DNA from: Natronobeatus ordinarius
GTDB taxonomy: Archaea > Halobacteriota > Halobacteria > Halobacteriales > Natrialbaceae
Reading direction: 5' to 3'
Length of the DNA: 64,000 nt
Assembly: GCF_024362485.1 (NCBI RefSeq)
Contig: NZ_CP101456.1
Coordinates: 1,364,001-1,428,000, forward strand
Below, piece by piece: positions 1-7,445 of this stretch; within the stretch, counting starts at the first letter, position 1, and each line of letters opens with the position of its first letter. Made by a program: the position numbers and the translations under genes. The notes beneath the pieces are model-generated. The model searched no databases. It worked only from the letters and a program-made list of their open reading frames with translations, and was not told the DNA's origin.

Positions 1-226
1 CGAGGCGGACCTGCTCCTCTTCTTCACGGCGAACGGAGACCGTCCCGTCAGCCGGCGAGACGACGCCGGTGGGCGGTGGCGTCCGCTCGGGATCGCGAAA
101 AAAGAGGAGGACGAACGCTCCGAGGGCGAGTGCGAGGACGCTCGCCGTGACGCTGAAGATGAGGGCGAACGGCGCGGCGAGCAACGGGACGATGGCGTAC
201 CGCCAGGCCCCGGGCGCGAACTTCAT
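1..226 (-). CDS. archaetidylserine/phosphatidylserine decarboxylase, N-terminal part (cut by window edge)
   Basis: The first 75 codons of a minus-strand gene, starting at the ATG whose complement is at 224-226 and running off the left edge. The translation opens MKFAPGAWRYAIVPLLAAP, gives two hydrophobic membrane stretches, then FFRDPERTPP and VVSPADGTVS, the conserved start of the phosphatidylserine decarboxylase family. That family decarboxylates (archaetidyl)serine lipids at the membrane using a self-made pyruvoyl group; the LGST-type cleavage site lies outside the window. In haloarchaea this family includes the enzyme tied to archaeosortase-dependent lipid anchoring of surface proteins. 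The family call is firm; the link to protein sorting is inference from known haloarchaeal biology. Confidence 0.8.
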   Translation of the reverse strand, partial: MKFAPGAWRYAIVPLLAAPFALIFSVTASVLALALGAFVLLFFRDPERTPPPTGVVSPADGTVSVRREEEEQVRL

Positions 227-524
227 GTCGCGAGAGACGTGGGGTGGTCCTTTGGCCGTTTCGGGATAGTTTGCAACCGAGTGCTGGTTGTCGGCGGCTA
301 CACACGGGTCGGACTACGCCGAGCGCCGACCACCGCTTCGGCGCTGGCGACGCTGCTGAATCGTCAGCGGGCCGTTCCCGTCGGAGCCGGCTGTATTCGA
401 GCCGTACAACGAACTCGAGGTGTTGGGCTGCTCTGCCTGTCAAACCGGCTCACTCATCCGACGACTTCGGCTTCGCGACGCTTGTCCGTTGTAAATTTTA
501 ATACAGTATTCTATTACAGAACAA

Positions 525-533
525 CACTATAAC
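525..533 (+). promoter_or_regulatory. TATA element of the GLUG-protein gene
   Basis: CACTATAAC centred about 27 bases before the ATG at 556, inside an AT-rich stretch (490-545) that contrasts with the GC-rich surroundings. The spacing fits a leaderless archaeal transcript. The rest of 227-555 shows no supportable gene and must also hold the promoter of the divergent decarboxylase gene. Confidence 0.6.
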
Positions 534-555
534 TACTTGAATCAATGATGGTCAC

Positions 556-3228
556 ATGAACGAGAGGGTTCGTACAGTCGAATCGAGATCGTCGCGTTCG
601 GTCGGTTTGAATGATCGAACGCCGGATATCACTCGAGCACTGGGGTTCACCGCTGCCATCGTCACCGTACTGGCTCTGGTAGCGGTCGGACTGACGGTCG
701 CCCCGGGAGTCGTCGTGGCCGACGAGGCCGACGGCGCCCCCGATCCGGACGACTACGAGGATATCCTCGAGCACATGGCGGGCGACGGCTCCGCCGACGA
801 TCCGTACGTCGTCACGAACGTCACGGAGTTGCAGGCGGTCGCAGGTGACCTCGAGGCCGACTACGTCCTCGGGGCAGACGTCGACGCGAGCGCGACGGCA
901 ACCTGGAACGGCGGAGACGGCTTCTCCCCGATCGGCGACGAGGACGAACGCTTCGCGGGCACCTTCGACGGCGACGGTCACACCATCGAGGGACTCACCA
1001 TCGACCGAAGCGAGTCGTTCCTCGTCGGTCTGTTCGGGGTCACCGAGGGAACCGTCGAACGCGTCGGCCTCGAGTCGGTATCGATCGAGGGTGACTCACG
1101 CGTTGGTGCACTCGCCGGATACCACGACCACGACGGCGAGGTGCGCGAGTCGTACGCGACCGGCACCGTCACTGGCAACGGAGACCGCGTCGGTGGGCTC
1201 GTCGGAGAGAACTATGCCGACGTGGATCAGTCGTACGCGACTGGCACCGTCACTGGCCAATCGTTTTGGGTCGGCGGGCTTATTGGGCGGAACTTTGGCA
1301 ACGTGGATCAGTCGTACGCGACTGGCACCGTCACCGGCAACGGAACCGAATTCGGGGGGCTTATTGGGGGGAACTTTGGCAACGTGGATCAGTCGTACGC
1401 GACTGGCACCGTCACCGGCAACGGAACCGACTCCGGGGGGCTTATTGGGGGGAACTTTGGCAACGTGGATCAGTCGTACGCGACTGGCACCGTCACCGGC
1501 AACGGAACCGACTTCGGTGGGCTCATTGGGAGACACGAGATTGGCCACGTGACCGATTCCTACTGGGACCGCGAAACGACCGGTCAGCACTCCTCGAGCG
1601 GGGTTCCGGACCGTTACGGACTCACCACCTACGAGATGACCGGTTCGGAGGCGACTGCCAACATGAATCTCTCGTTCCCAGGAACGTGGGACGTCATCGA
1701 TGAGGGCACCGTCGTCTCGTATCCCTTCCTCAGCCAAAACCCACAGGAGCCGGCACCTGGCTACGAGGAGCGCTTCGCCGGCGGCGACGGGAGCGAAGCC
1801 ACTCCCTACGAGATCGAAACCTGGCACCACCTCGAGAACGCTCGATACGAACTCGAGGCGAACTATACGTTGATCGGCGACCTCGATTCGGAAACCGACG
1901 GCTACGACGATATCGCGAGCGAGAACGCAGACGACGGGGCCGGATTCGATCCCATCGGATCGGACGGTTCGACCCCGTTCGAAGGAGCGTTCGACGGGAA
2001 TGGGTACGTGATCGACGGACTGTACATCGATCGAGAGGACGAGTTTAACGTCGGTCTGTTCGGAGCTAACGAGGGGACGATTCGAAACGTCACGATGGAG
2101 GCGGTGACGGTGACCGGTGAGGCGTTCGTGGGAGGCCTCGTCGGCAGGAATGAGGGCACCGTCGAGGCGTCTACAGCCGACGCCACGGTCATCGGAGACG
2201 ACTACGTAGGAGGGGTCACCGGCGTGAACGCAGAAGGAGGTGAGATCCTCGAGTCTACGAGCAGCGGGCTCGTCTTCAGCGAGGTCAAAGTGGCTGGCGG
2301 ACTCGTCGGGCACAACGAGGAATCCACGATCGAAGAGTCGTACACGAGTGCGATCGTTTTCGGAGAGGAGCACGCTGGCGGTCTCGTCGGTTCGAACGTC
2401 GACGGTACCGTGACCCACACCTATGCGACCGGTGACGTCTCCGGAACCGAGTCCGTCGGCGGCGCCGTCGCCGTGAACAACGGGACCATCGAATCCTCGT
2501 ACTCGATCGGGAGCGTCAGTGGTGGCGATCCAGTCGGCGGGTTCGCAGGTGAGAACGATGGCTCACTCGAGGGCGTCTACTGGGACGGTGAGACGGTCGA
2601 CAACCCGTCCCTCGACGGCGTCGGCCTCGGAGACGACGGCGCCACCGAACTCGACACCGCCCAGCTGACGGGCGAGAACGCCACCGACAACGCGGAGGGG
2701 CTCGACTTCAACGCCCCATCGACCTGGGCGACGATCCCCGACGACTACCCGACACTGGCGTGGGAGGTCGACATCATCGGCGTCACGTCCCTCGATCCCG
2801 AGGAGACGACGGTCGACGCTGGTGACGCCGTGCCCGTCACCGCAACGGTGGAGAATCCGGAACCCCTCGAGATCACCAGCACGGTCGAACTCCGCCTCGA
2901 GGACGACTCCGTGGCGACGACCGAGGTCGAACTCGGGTTGATCGAGAACGAGACGATCACGTTCGACGGAGAGGACGCCATCGACACCGACGGACTCGAG
3001 GGCGAGTACACCTATACCGTCGCCACGGACACCGACCAGGCCAGCGGGACGCTGACCGTCGGACCTGGTTCCGGCGAGCCGCAACTTGGTGAGTATACGA
3101 ACGACGACGACGTCGTCGAAACCGACGGCCTTCGGGACGCCATCGACGACTGGCGTAGCGGCGTGATCGACACCGACCTGCTGCGAGACGTGATCGACGC
3201 CTGGCGAAGCGGCGACCCAGTCGACTGA
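556..3228 (+). CDS. secreted GLUG-repeat surface protein with dockerin-like C-terminus
   Basis: An 890-residue acidic protein with an N-terminal hydrophobic segment at about 31-57 that should act as a signal peptide or anchor. Two copies of a module follow (about 75-240 and 400-600), each opening GDGSxxxPY, passing through FxGxFDGxGxxIxGL and leading into GLUG motifs (VGGLVGxN/GGLIGGN) that normally build a beta-helix. The first block holds four near-identical 27-residue copies. After about residue 740 comes an Ig/CARDB-like domain. The last ~40 residues hold two similar segments (GLRDAIDDWRSG and LLRDVIDAWRSG) typical of haloarchaeal dockerin-like tails. There is no lipobox and no PGF-CTERM anchor. 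An adhesin or cell-surface role is inference. Confidence 0.75.
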   Translation: MNERVRTVESRSSRSVGLNDRTPDITRALGFTAAIVTVLALVAVGLTVAPGVVVADEADGAPDPDDYEDILEHMAGDGSADDPYVVTNVTELQAVAGDLEADYVLGADVDASATATWNGGDGFSPIGDEDERFAGTFDGDGHTIEGLTIDRSESFLVGLFGVTEGTVERVGLESVSIEGDSRVGALAGYHDHDGEVRESYATGTVTGNGDRVGGLVGENYADVDQSYATGTVTGQSFWVGGLIGRNFGNVDQSYATGTVTGNGTEFGGLIGGNFGNVDQSYATGTVTGNGTDSGGLIGGNFGNVDQSYATGTVTGNGTDFGGLIGRHEIGHVTDSYWDRETTGQHSSSGVPDRYGLTTYEMTGSEATANMNLSFPGTWDVIDEGTVVSYPFLSQNPQEPAPGYEERFAGGDGSEATPYEIETWHHLENARYELEANYTLIGDLDSETDGYDDIASENADDGAGFDPIGSDGSTPFEGAFDGNGYVIDGLYIDREDEFNVGLFGANEGTIRNVTMEAVTVTGEAFVGGLVGRNEGTVEASTADATVIGDDYVGGVTGVNAEGGEILESTSSGLVFSEVKVAGGLVGHNEESTIEESYTSAIVFGEEHAGGLVGSNVDGTVTHTYATGDVSGTESVGGAVAVNNGTIESSYSIGSVSGGDPVGGFAGENDGSLEGVYWDGETVDNPSLDGVGLGDDGATELDTAQLTGENATDNAEGLDFNAPSTWATIPDDYPTLAWEVDIIGVTSLDPEETTVDAGDAVPVTATVENPEPLEITSTVELRLEDDSVATTEVELGLIENETITFDGEDAIDTDGLEGEYTYTVATDTDQASGTLTVGPGSGEPQLGEYTNDDDVVETDGLRDAIDDWRSGVIDTDLLRDVIDAWRSGDPVD
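1210..1533 (+). repeat. four tandem 81-bp repeats inside the GLUG gene
   Basis: Units begin at 1210, 1291, 1372 and 1453, exactly 81 bases apart. The last three are almost identical and the first is diverged. Each encodes 27 residues of the pattern NFGNVDQSYATGTVTGNGT followed by GGLIGG. Near-identity at DNA level points to recent tandem duplication or slippage rather than old domain repetition. Confidence 0.95.
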
Positions 3229-3341
3229 TCGACCGGCGTCTCACCACAGTGAGACGGTCCCGGTTGGCTGCTGCACCGGGCCCCATCGGCACCGACCCAC
3301 GAGGCGAAATCACGATCTGCGCGGGTGTTACCCGGGAGGAC

Positions 3342-3358
3342 CATTCGTCTTTAGCTAA
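3342..3358 (+). repeat. left arm of a 17-bp inverted repeat flanking the ISH11-like element
   Basis: CATTCGTCTTTAGCTAA here is matched, with one mismatch, by the reverse complement of 4623-4639. The arms lie outside the insertion sequence. Without the IS they would bound a segment of about 220 bases, the size of a miniature element. The right arm covers the last codons of the truncated serpin frame. Confidence 0.6.
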
Positions 3359-3361
3359 GAC

Positions 3362-4430
3362 GAGGGTGTCATAGAATACGTCGCACACGAAAGGGCAGGG
3401 TTGAGAAGCCGTGTCCAGCAGCACTCAAACCCTGCAAGATGAGCCTTGGATAGACGAGTTCTTTAATCTCGTGGCTGTCGAGACACTTCCGCTCTTTGAG
3501 TACCTCGACTTTGACTTTCTCAGCGAGTATGACGTGTTCGCCCCCGCTCGTCGGGGGCGAACACGAGATCATCACCCGCCAGAACTGTTCAAAGGCTTTC
3601 TTCACTGCTACTACAAGGGAATCTACGGGCCTCGTCCTGTCACCCGAGAACTCCAAAACACGGCCGTCTGGCTCAGCTGTGGGTTCGATCGACCGCCGTC
3701 GAGAGACGCGGTCGATCGCTTCCTCACTGACCTCGGACTGGTCGTTGACGACGTGTTCAGTCGCCTCGTCGAGCAGGCCGCTACCTGCGGCCTGCTCGAC
3801 TCTACCTTCCGGATCGATTCAACCGATCTCGAAGCCCTTGCGTGGAACGATGACGCGTCGTGGAACTACGATCCAACGGCCGAAGCCTACTACTACGGGT
3901 TCGGTCTCACGATTGTTTCGGCAGGGCCAAAGATTCCGATTGCAGCGGAGTTTACGCAGGCGAAACAGGCCTCGAAGGAGACGGCGATGCGCGTCACACG
4001 TGACGCGCTCGCCGTCAAACAGCCGATCTGGATGCTTGGAGACAGTGGCTACGACATCCTCGATTGGCACGACTTCCTGCTGGAAGCAGGAGTCGTGCCG
4101 ATCGCCCCGTACAACCCACGAAACACCAGCGAACCGCTCGATATCGAATACCGCGTCGAAAACCGAATCAGCGAATTCACCGAGGATGTGACGCTCAAGC
4201 GTTCGATCCTCGCTGAGACATACAAGCGACGAACGCAAGTTGAGCGAACGTTTGGAGCGTGTTCAGACTGCGGCCTCGGGACGCTGCGCGCCCGAGGCCG
4301 CGTCCATGCGCGAGTACAAGCGTTCCTTGGATTGTGTCTCCGAGTGATCGTCGCAATCACGAACTACGAACAGGGCGAAAATCCGGGCCGAACCAAGCTC
4401 GTGGTATGAGATGAATTGTATGACACCCTC
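3362..4430 (+). mobile_element. complete insertion sequence, ISH11-like
   Basis: The ends are inverted repeats: GAGGGTGTCATAGAAT at 3362-3377 against the complement of 4415-4430, 15 of 16 matching. TAAGAC is duplicated at 3356-3361 and 4431-4436. If the C at 4430 is counted in the duplication, it becomes the 7-mer CTAAGAC and the element is 1068 bp. That size, a short terminal repeat, a 7-bp duplication and a ~330-residue transposase are what I recall for ISH11. The perfect duplication and intact transposase indicate a fairly recent insertion. Confidence 0.88.
3411..4409 (+). CDS. DDE transposase of the ISH11-like element
   Basis: A 332-residue DDE transposase filling the IS between its terminal repeats, with a GTG start 34 bases inside the left repeat. 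The acidic triad is visible: Asp136 or Asp139 in RIDSTD, Asp211 in LGDSGYD and Glu278 in TQVERTFG. The spacing and the R-x(3)-VE-x-F context around the last residue fit IS4/IS5-type enzymes. The C-terminal LRARGRVHARVQ segment is basic, as expected for DNA binding. There is no frameshift or internal stop, so it may be active. Its codons are less GC-biased than those of nearby chromosomal genes. Confidence 0.9.
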   Translation: MSSSTQTLQDEPWIDEFFNLVAVETLPLFEYLDFDFLSEYDVFAPARRGRTRDHHPPELFKGFLHCYYKGIYGPRPVTRELQNTAVWLSCGFDRPPSRDAVDRFLTDLGLVVDDVFSRLVEQAATCGLLDSTFRIDSTDLEALAWNDDASWNYDPTAEAYYYGFGLTIVSAGPKIPIAAEFTQAKQASKETAMRVTRDALAVKQPIWMLGDSGYDILDWHDFLLEAGVVPIAPYNPRNTSEPLDIEYRVENRISEFTEDVTLKRSILAETYKRRTQVERTFGACSDCGLGTLRARGRVHARVQAFLGLCLRVIVAITNYEQGENPGRTKLVV

Positions 4431-4626
4431 TAAGACTGCTGGTTATACTCTGTGGCGGAATTATGCTTAATGGTATTAGTCGAACGAATCTAGCGGCTGA
4501 ACCGCTGATGCGGCTGAGAGTCAACAGTACAGATAATGCAGAGACTGCTTTTTCGCCCCGCAGCGGTCGTATACTGACGAAACCCACCTCCAAAACGGTG
4601 TTATTCGGTATTACTCTGAGTATTAG

Positions 4627-4848
4627 CTAAAGACGGATGATGTCGAACGCGAACTCGGTGTTCCCCGCAACGAGCGTGTCCATGGTATTGGCATCGACAT
4701 CTGGATCATCTCGGTGTTCAGACGAAGCGGGGTTTGATTCCTTCTCATTCCCGTTCTCTAAACCAGGTGGGAAATCCGCGAGACAACCTGACAGGCTGGC
4801 AAGTACTGCACCCGAGAGCGCCAAGAGCTTGCGCCGATTCGCGGCCAT
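4627..4848 (-). pseudogene. truncated serpin-like lipoprotein, N-terminal fragment
   Basis: A 73-residue frame with a clear lipoprotein signal (MAANRRKLLALSGAVLASLSGC, lipobox Cys22), an acidic linker, and then VAGNTEFAFDIIRL before a stop. The last stretch resembles the start of the serpin fold (xNxxFAxDLxR), which in a whole serpin is followed by ~350 more residues; these are absent. A TATA-like CTTTTATGG complement at 4871-4879 sits about 27 bases before the ATG. The stop codon falls inside the 17-bp inverted repeat at 4623-4639, so a mobile element probably cut the gene. The lipoprotein signal is clear; serpin origin is likely but rests on about 14 residues. Confidence 0.5.
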
Positions 4849-4959
4849 ACGCTATGTTCATGAAATCAACCCATAAAAGTGGCTCAAACTGAAAAGCTTC
4901 TTTGAGCTATTCACATTAGCGAACGACGTGCGAGCGAGTGAGTGCAAAGTGAGCCATCT

Positions 4960-5373
4960 TTACTGATTGTGGAGGTAGTCGTAGAACACTCGGGGCGTGA
5001 CGATCTCGATACCGCGAAAAGAGCCGAAGTCAAGTAAGTGTTGGTCACCGGAAACGAGGTAATCAACGTTCCCAGCTACCGCTGCCTCCAGAAATTTATC
5101 ATCATCTGGGTCTTCTTCAACCGCTCTGATGTCTTTTTCGGGCTCTACGAACTCGGCAAAATAGCGGATAGTCTCGACTTCCTTTTGAACGTCTTCCTCA
5201 TCCATATGAAACCGATCAGGATATTTGAGTAGTGTCTCTCGAAACTCCGTGAGCGTAGCCACGGAAACGACGATCTGATACTCGCCCTCAAACCCCGCCA
5301 CGACTACGTTGTGAGGAGTGCCTTTCGAGATTACCGAGGAGATAAGGACGTTCGTGTCTAGAACTGCCTTCAT
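4960..5373 (-). CDS. PIN-domain ribonuclease toxin
   Basis: A 137-residue PIN-domain protein, probably the toxin of a type II pair. The nuclease acids are visible: Asp6 in VLDTNVLIS, a glutamate in TLTEFRETL, then DPDDDKFLEAA and LVSGDQHLL. Family members cut RNA with bound magnesium. It overlaps the upstream AbrB-type gene by four bases (ATGA), so the two are translated together. The pair lies between two complete insertion sequences, a common setting for toxin-antitoxin genes. The length matches the PIN_3/TIGR00305-like group. The RNA target cannot be inferred. Confidence 0.85.
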   Translation of the reverse strand: MKAVLDTNVLISSVISKGTPHNVVVAGFEGEYQIVVSVATLTEFRETLLKYPDRFHMDEEDVQKEVETIRYFAEFVEPEKDIRAVEEDPDDDKFLEAAVAGNVDYLVSGDQHLLDFGSFRGIEIVTPRVFYDYLHNQ

Positions 5374-5633
5374 TCATCAGCGCCCCGCGCTTCGTGGACC
5401 AACTGATCGACGTCCTCCATCGAAAGTTCGACCGTTCCAGCACGTTGTTCGACTCGTTTCTGGAATTCTTCGACCGACGGAAGATCGATCTTTTTCAGGA
5501 CGAGTCCGTAGTCGGTCGGTACGACCATCAACTTCGTTCCCTTTTCGAGGCCGAACTGCTTACGAAGACGGCTTGGGATCGTGATCTGGCCCTTCGAGGT
5601 AACCGTCGTAACTTCGGGATCATCCGTGCTCAT
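5370..5633 (-). CDS. AbrB/SpoVT-type antitoxin and autorepressor
   Basis: An 87-residue protein if started at the ATG at 5633 (MSTDDPEVTTVTSKGQITIP). The swapped-hairpin AbrB signature TVTSKGQITIPSRLRKQFGL is at the N-terminus, and an acidic helical tail should bind the toxin. A longer frame from GTG at 5657 is open, but its first codons run through the palindrome at 5638-5654, so the inner ATG is preferred. The stop overlaps the PIN gene start by 4 bases. The protein should neutralise the PIN toxin and repress the operon; this is family knowledge. Confidence 0.85.
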   Translation of the reverse strand: MSTDDPEVTTVTSKGQITIPSRLRKQFGLEKGTKLMVVPTDYGLVLKKIDLPSVEEFQKRVEQRAGTVELSMEDVDQLVHEARGADE

Positions 5634-5637
5634 ACCA

Positions 5638-5654
5638 CGTAAGAATTCCTTACG
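5638..5654. promoter_or_regulatory. palindrome before the antitoxin gene, candidate operator
   Basis: CGTAAGAATTCCTTACG has arms CGTAAG/CTTACG around an AATTC centre and ends 4 bases before the preferred ATG. AbrB-type antitoxins commonly bind such palindromes in their own promoters. No strong TATA element is visible upstream, so the site could cover the transcription start. Confidence 0.45.
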
Positions 5655-5755
5655 CACAGTCTTGAATCCATCGGTGGATATGCTGCTCTACCGGTCCCCA
5701 GAACAGCTTTCTTTGATGAGGTCGGTTTGTTGTCTCCATTCTGGGCAATAAATAG

Positions 5756-7199
5756 GTCGTGTCCCAAACTCGTCTAGAGTCGTAACTGACTCCTGTGGAA
5801 ACAGGGTCACCTCTGGTATCCAGCCCGAAGTGACCCATGCACGCCACAATCGACGCGCAAGTCACGGTTAGCATCGACTTAGACAAAACGCTACCGCTTG
5901 CCACTCTCGCTGAATCTTTCACAGAGCTTCACCTCGAGGCGACGATCCTCGAGGAGCTTGTCAAAAGCCTCGACGAGCGCCTCGTCGAGGCGTACTGTGG
6001 GGAGAAGCACGCGCGCGGAAACGGCGATCGCCGTTTCCAGCGCGCCGGAACCACAACACGAACAGCTGTGACAACCGCAGGAGAGCACGAATTTTCCCTT
6101 CATCACGTCAAAGACACCGCTGCCACCGGTGACGATCCTACCTACTTCCGCCCTCTCGAAGATCTCATCGAATTCGACGGGCAGCGCATCTATCAAGAGG
6201 ATATTTCGCTCCAGAGTACCGAACTCGCTACGTCGCTCAGCTTTCGTGATGCCGTCGCCCACGGCGACGGCTTCACTCCGATGCCTTCGAGAACGACGAT
6301 CAACCGCCGAGTCCGTGAGTACGGCAGCAAACTCGGTGACTTCGTTCGTGATCGGCTTCCTGGGACGAACGCAGACACTGTCGTTCCTGACGGAACGAAG
6401 TGTCATAGCCAGCAGGACCACTGCACGCACCACGACGTCAACGTCACCCTCGGACAGATCACCGAGGGTGACGACACGGAAACCACGCTCTTAGACGTCA
6501 ATGTGGACGAACCGTGGGCTGAGACAGCAGAAGATCTCAAGGAAAAGGAAGCGGTCACTGACGACGCTGCGGTCGTCAGTGACAGCGAAAACTCCCTCGT
6601 TGATGCGTTCGAAGCCAGTTATCGATCTCACCAGCTCGATCTTGTTCACGTTGGTCGAACGCTCAAGTACAAGCTGTGGAAGGACGGTACTTTCCCACTT
6701 GAAAAGCGGAAAGAGATCGCCTCAGACGTCACTAACGACCTGTTTCATCTGAAGAACTCAGTTGCGCTTCACGCACCGAAGAATGAGCGTTTGGCGATCC
6801 GCGAGCGGATCGACCAAACGCTCGAAAACCTCACGAAGGAGGCGTGGCGCTTAGAGCAACAGGACTCTCCAAAAGCAGCGGCGTACCTCCGAAAATGGGC
6901 ACAAGCAACCGTGACATTCGCCGAACTCGCGCTCGAGGGACAAGAGATACCGTGGACATCGAACGTGGTTGAACGAGCCATGGGAGAAATCTCGAAACGG
7001 TGTAAAAACCAGTGGATGCGATGGACAGAATCCGGCCTAGAATCGCTCCTCTGGCTTAATCTCGTGAGATATGCCGATCCTGAGCAGTTCGCGGCGTTCG
7101 CCGACGAACTGCTCGAGCGATCAGCCAAAACAGCCATCACAATGGAGGTGTCAGTTGACGCTACCAGAGGCGAACTCTAGACGAGTTTGTGACGGGACC
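5756..7199 (+). mobile_element. complete ISH6-type insertion sequence
   Basis: The terminal inverted repeats begin GGTCGTGTCCCAAACTCGTC on the left and, complemented from 7199, GGTCCCGTCACAAACTCGTC; 23 of the first 26 positions match. The 8-bp target AATAAATA is duplicated exactly at 5748-5755 and 7200-7207. The element is 1444 bp with a single transposase gene, matching the known ISH6 pattern (about 1.45 kb, long repeats, 8-bp duplication). The target was AT-rich intergenic DNA; no interrupted gene can be recognised in the flanks. Confidence 0.92.
5837..7180 (+). CDS. ISH6-family transposase
   Basis: A 447-residue transposase with the layout of ISH6/Mutator-like (IS256-type) enzymes. The likely catalytic acids are Asp185 in VVPDGTKCHS, Asp249 in VVSDSENSLVDAF and Glu379 in SNVVERAMGEISKRCKNQW, with the RW characteristic of this superfamily just after. 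A paired-cysteine/histidine patch (HCTHHDVNV) precedes the core. The gene is intact and in frame. It cuts and pastes the surrounding element using its 26-bp end repeats. Confidence 0.93.
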   Translation: MHATIDAQVTVSIDLDKTLPLATLAESFTELHLEATILEELVKSLDERLVEAYCGEKHARGNGDRRFQRAGTTTRTAVTTAGEHEFSLHHVKDTAATGDDPTYFRPLEDLIEFDGQRIYQEDISLQSTELATSLSFRDAVAHGDGFTPMPSRTTINRRVREYGSKLGDFVRDRLPGTNADTVVPDGTKCHSQQDHCTHHDVNVTLGQITEGDDTETTLLDVNVDEPWAETAEDLKEKEAVTDDAAVVSDSENSLVDAFEASYRSHQLDLVHVGRTLKYKLWKDGTFPLEKRKEIASDVTNDLFHLKNSVALHAPKNERLAIRERIDQTLENLTKEAWRLEQQDSPKAAAYLRKWAQATVTFAELALEGQEIPWTSNVVERAMGEISKRCKNQWMRWTESGLESLLWLNLVRYADPEQFAAFADELLERSAKTAITMEVSVDATRGEL

Positions 7200-7416
7200 A
7201 ATAAATACGGTTCACGATCCTACGACAGCTACTCACGGATCTGATTCAAGATCATGTTAGCAAACTAGTGATTTGTAGAACGCTAAACAGTCAAGTTAGG
7301 GACCACAGGTCACCAAGTTCTATATCGCAGAATAGGATTTATGAATTCGGCGGGGGCGCGTGAGCGCCAAACGAATGCCACTCGAGTGAAACCGAGCCTG
7401 CCGGCCGTCAGGACCC

Positions 7417-7421
7417 TTATA
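7417..7421 (+). promoter_or_regulatory. TATA element of the RIO kinase gene
   Basis: CCTTATACG, with TTATA at 7417-7421, lies 25-29 bases before the ATG at 7446, as for a leaderless haloarchaeal transcript. It supports the downstream start codon. Between the ISH6 element and this point (7208-7416) I see no gene. Confidence 0.55.
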
Positions 7422-7445
7422 CGTGCACGGCGGTTACGGCTCGCC

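Noticed and set aside
1210-1533. regular repeats considered as a CRISPR array
   Set aside because: The 81-bp units are contiguous in-frame protein repeats with no variable spacers; no cas genes are in the window.
1096-2418. 440-codon open frame antisense to the GLUG gene
   Set aside because: It mirrors the GC-rich codons of the sense gene, has arginine-rich, non-haloarchaeal composition and no domain; the sense protein is clearly real.
4357-4593. 78-codon minus-strand frame between the ISH11-like element and the serpin fragment
   Set aside because: It runs across the IS end and target duplication, has no haloarchaeal composition and cannot be the missing part of the serpin.
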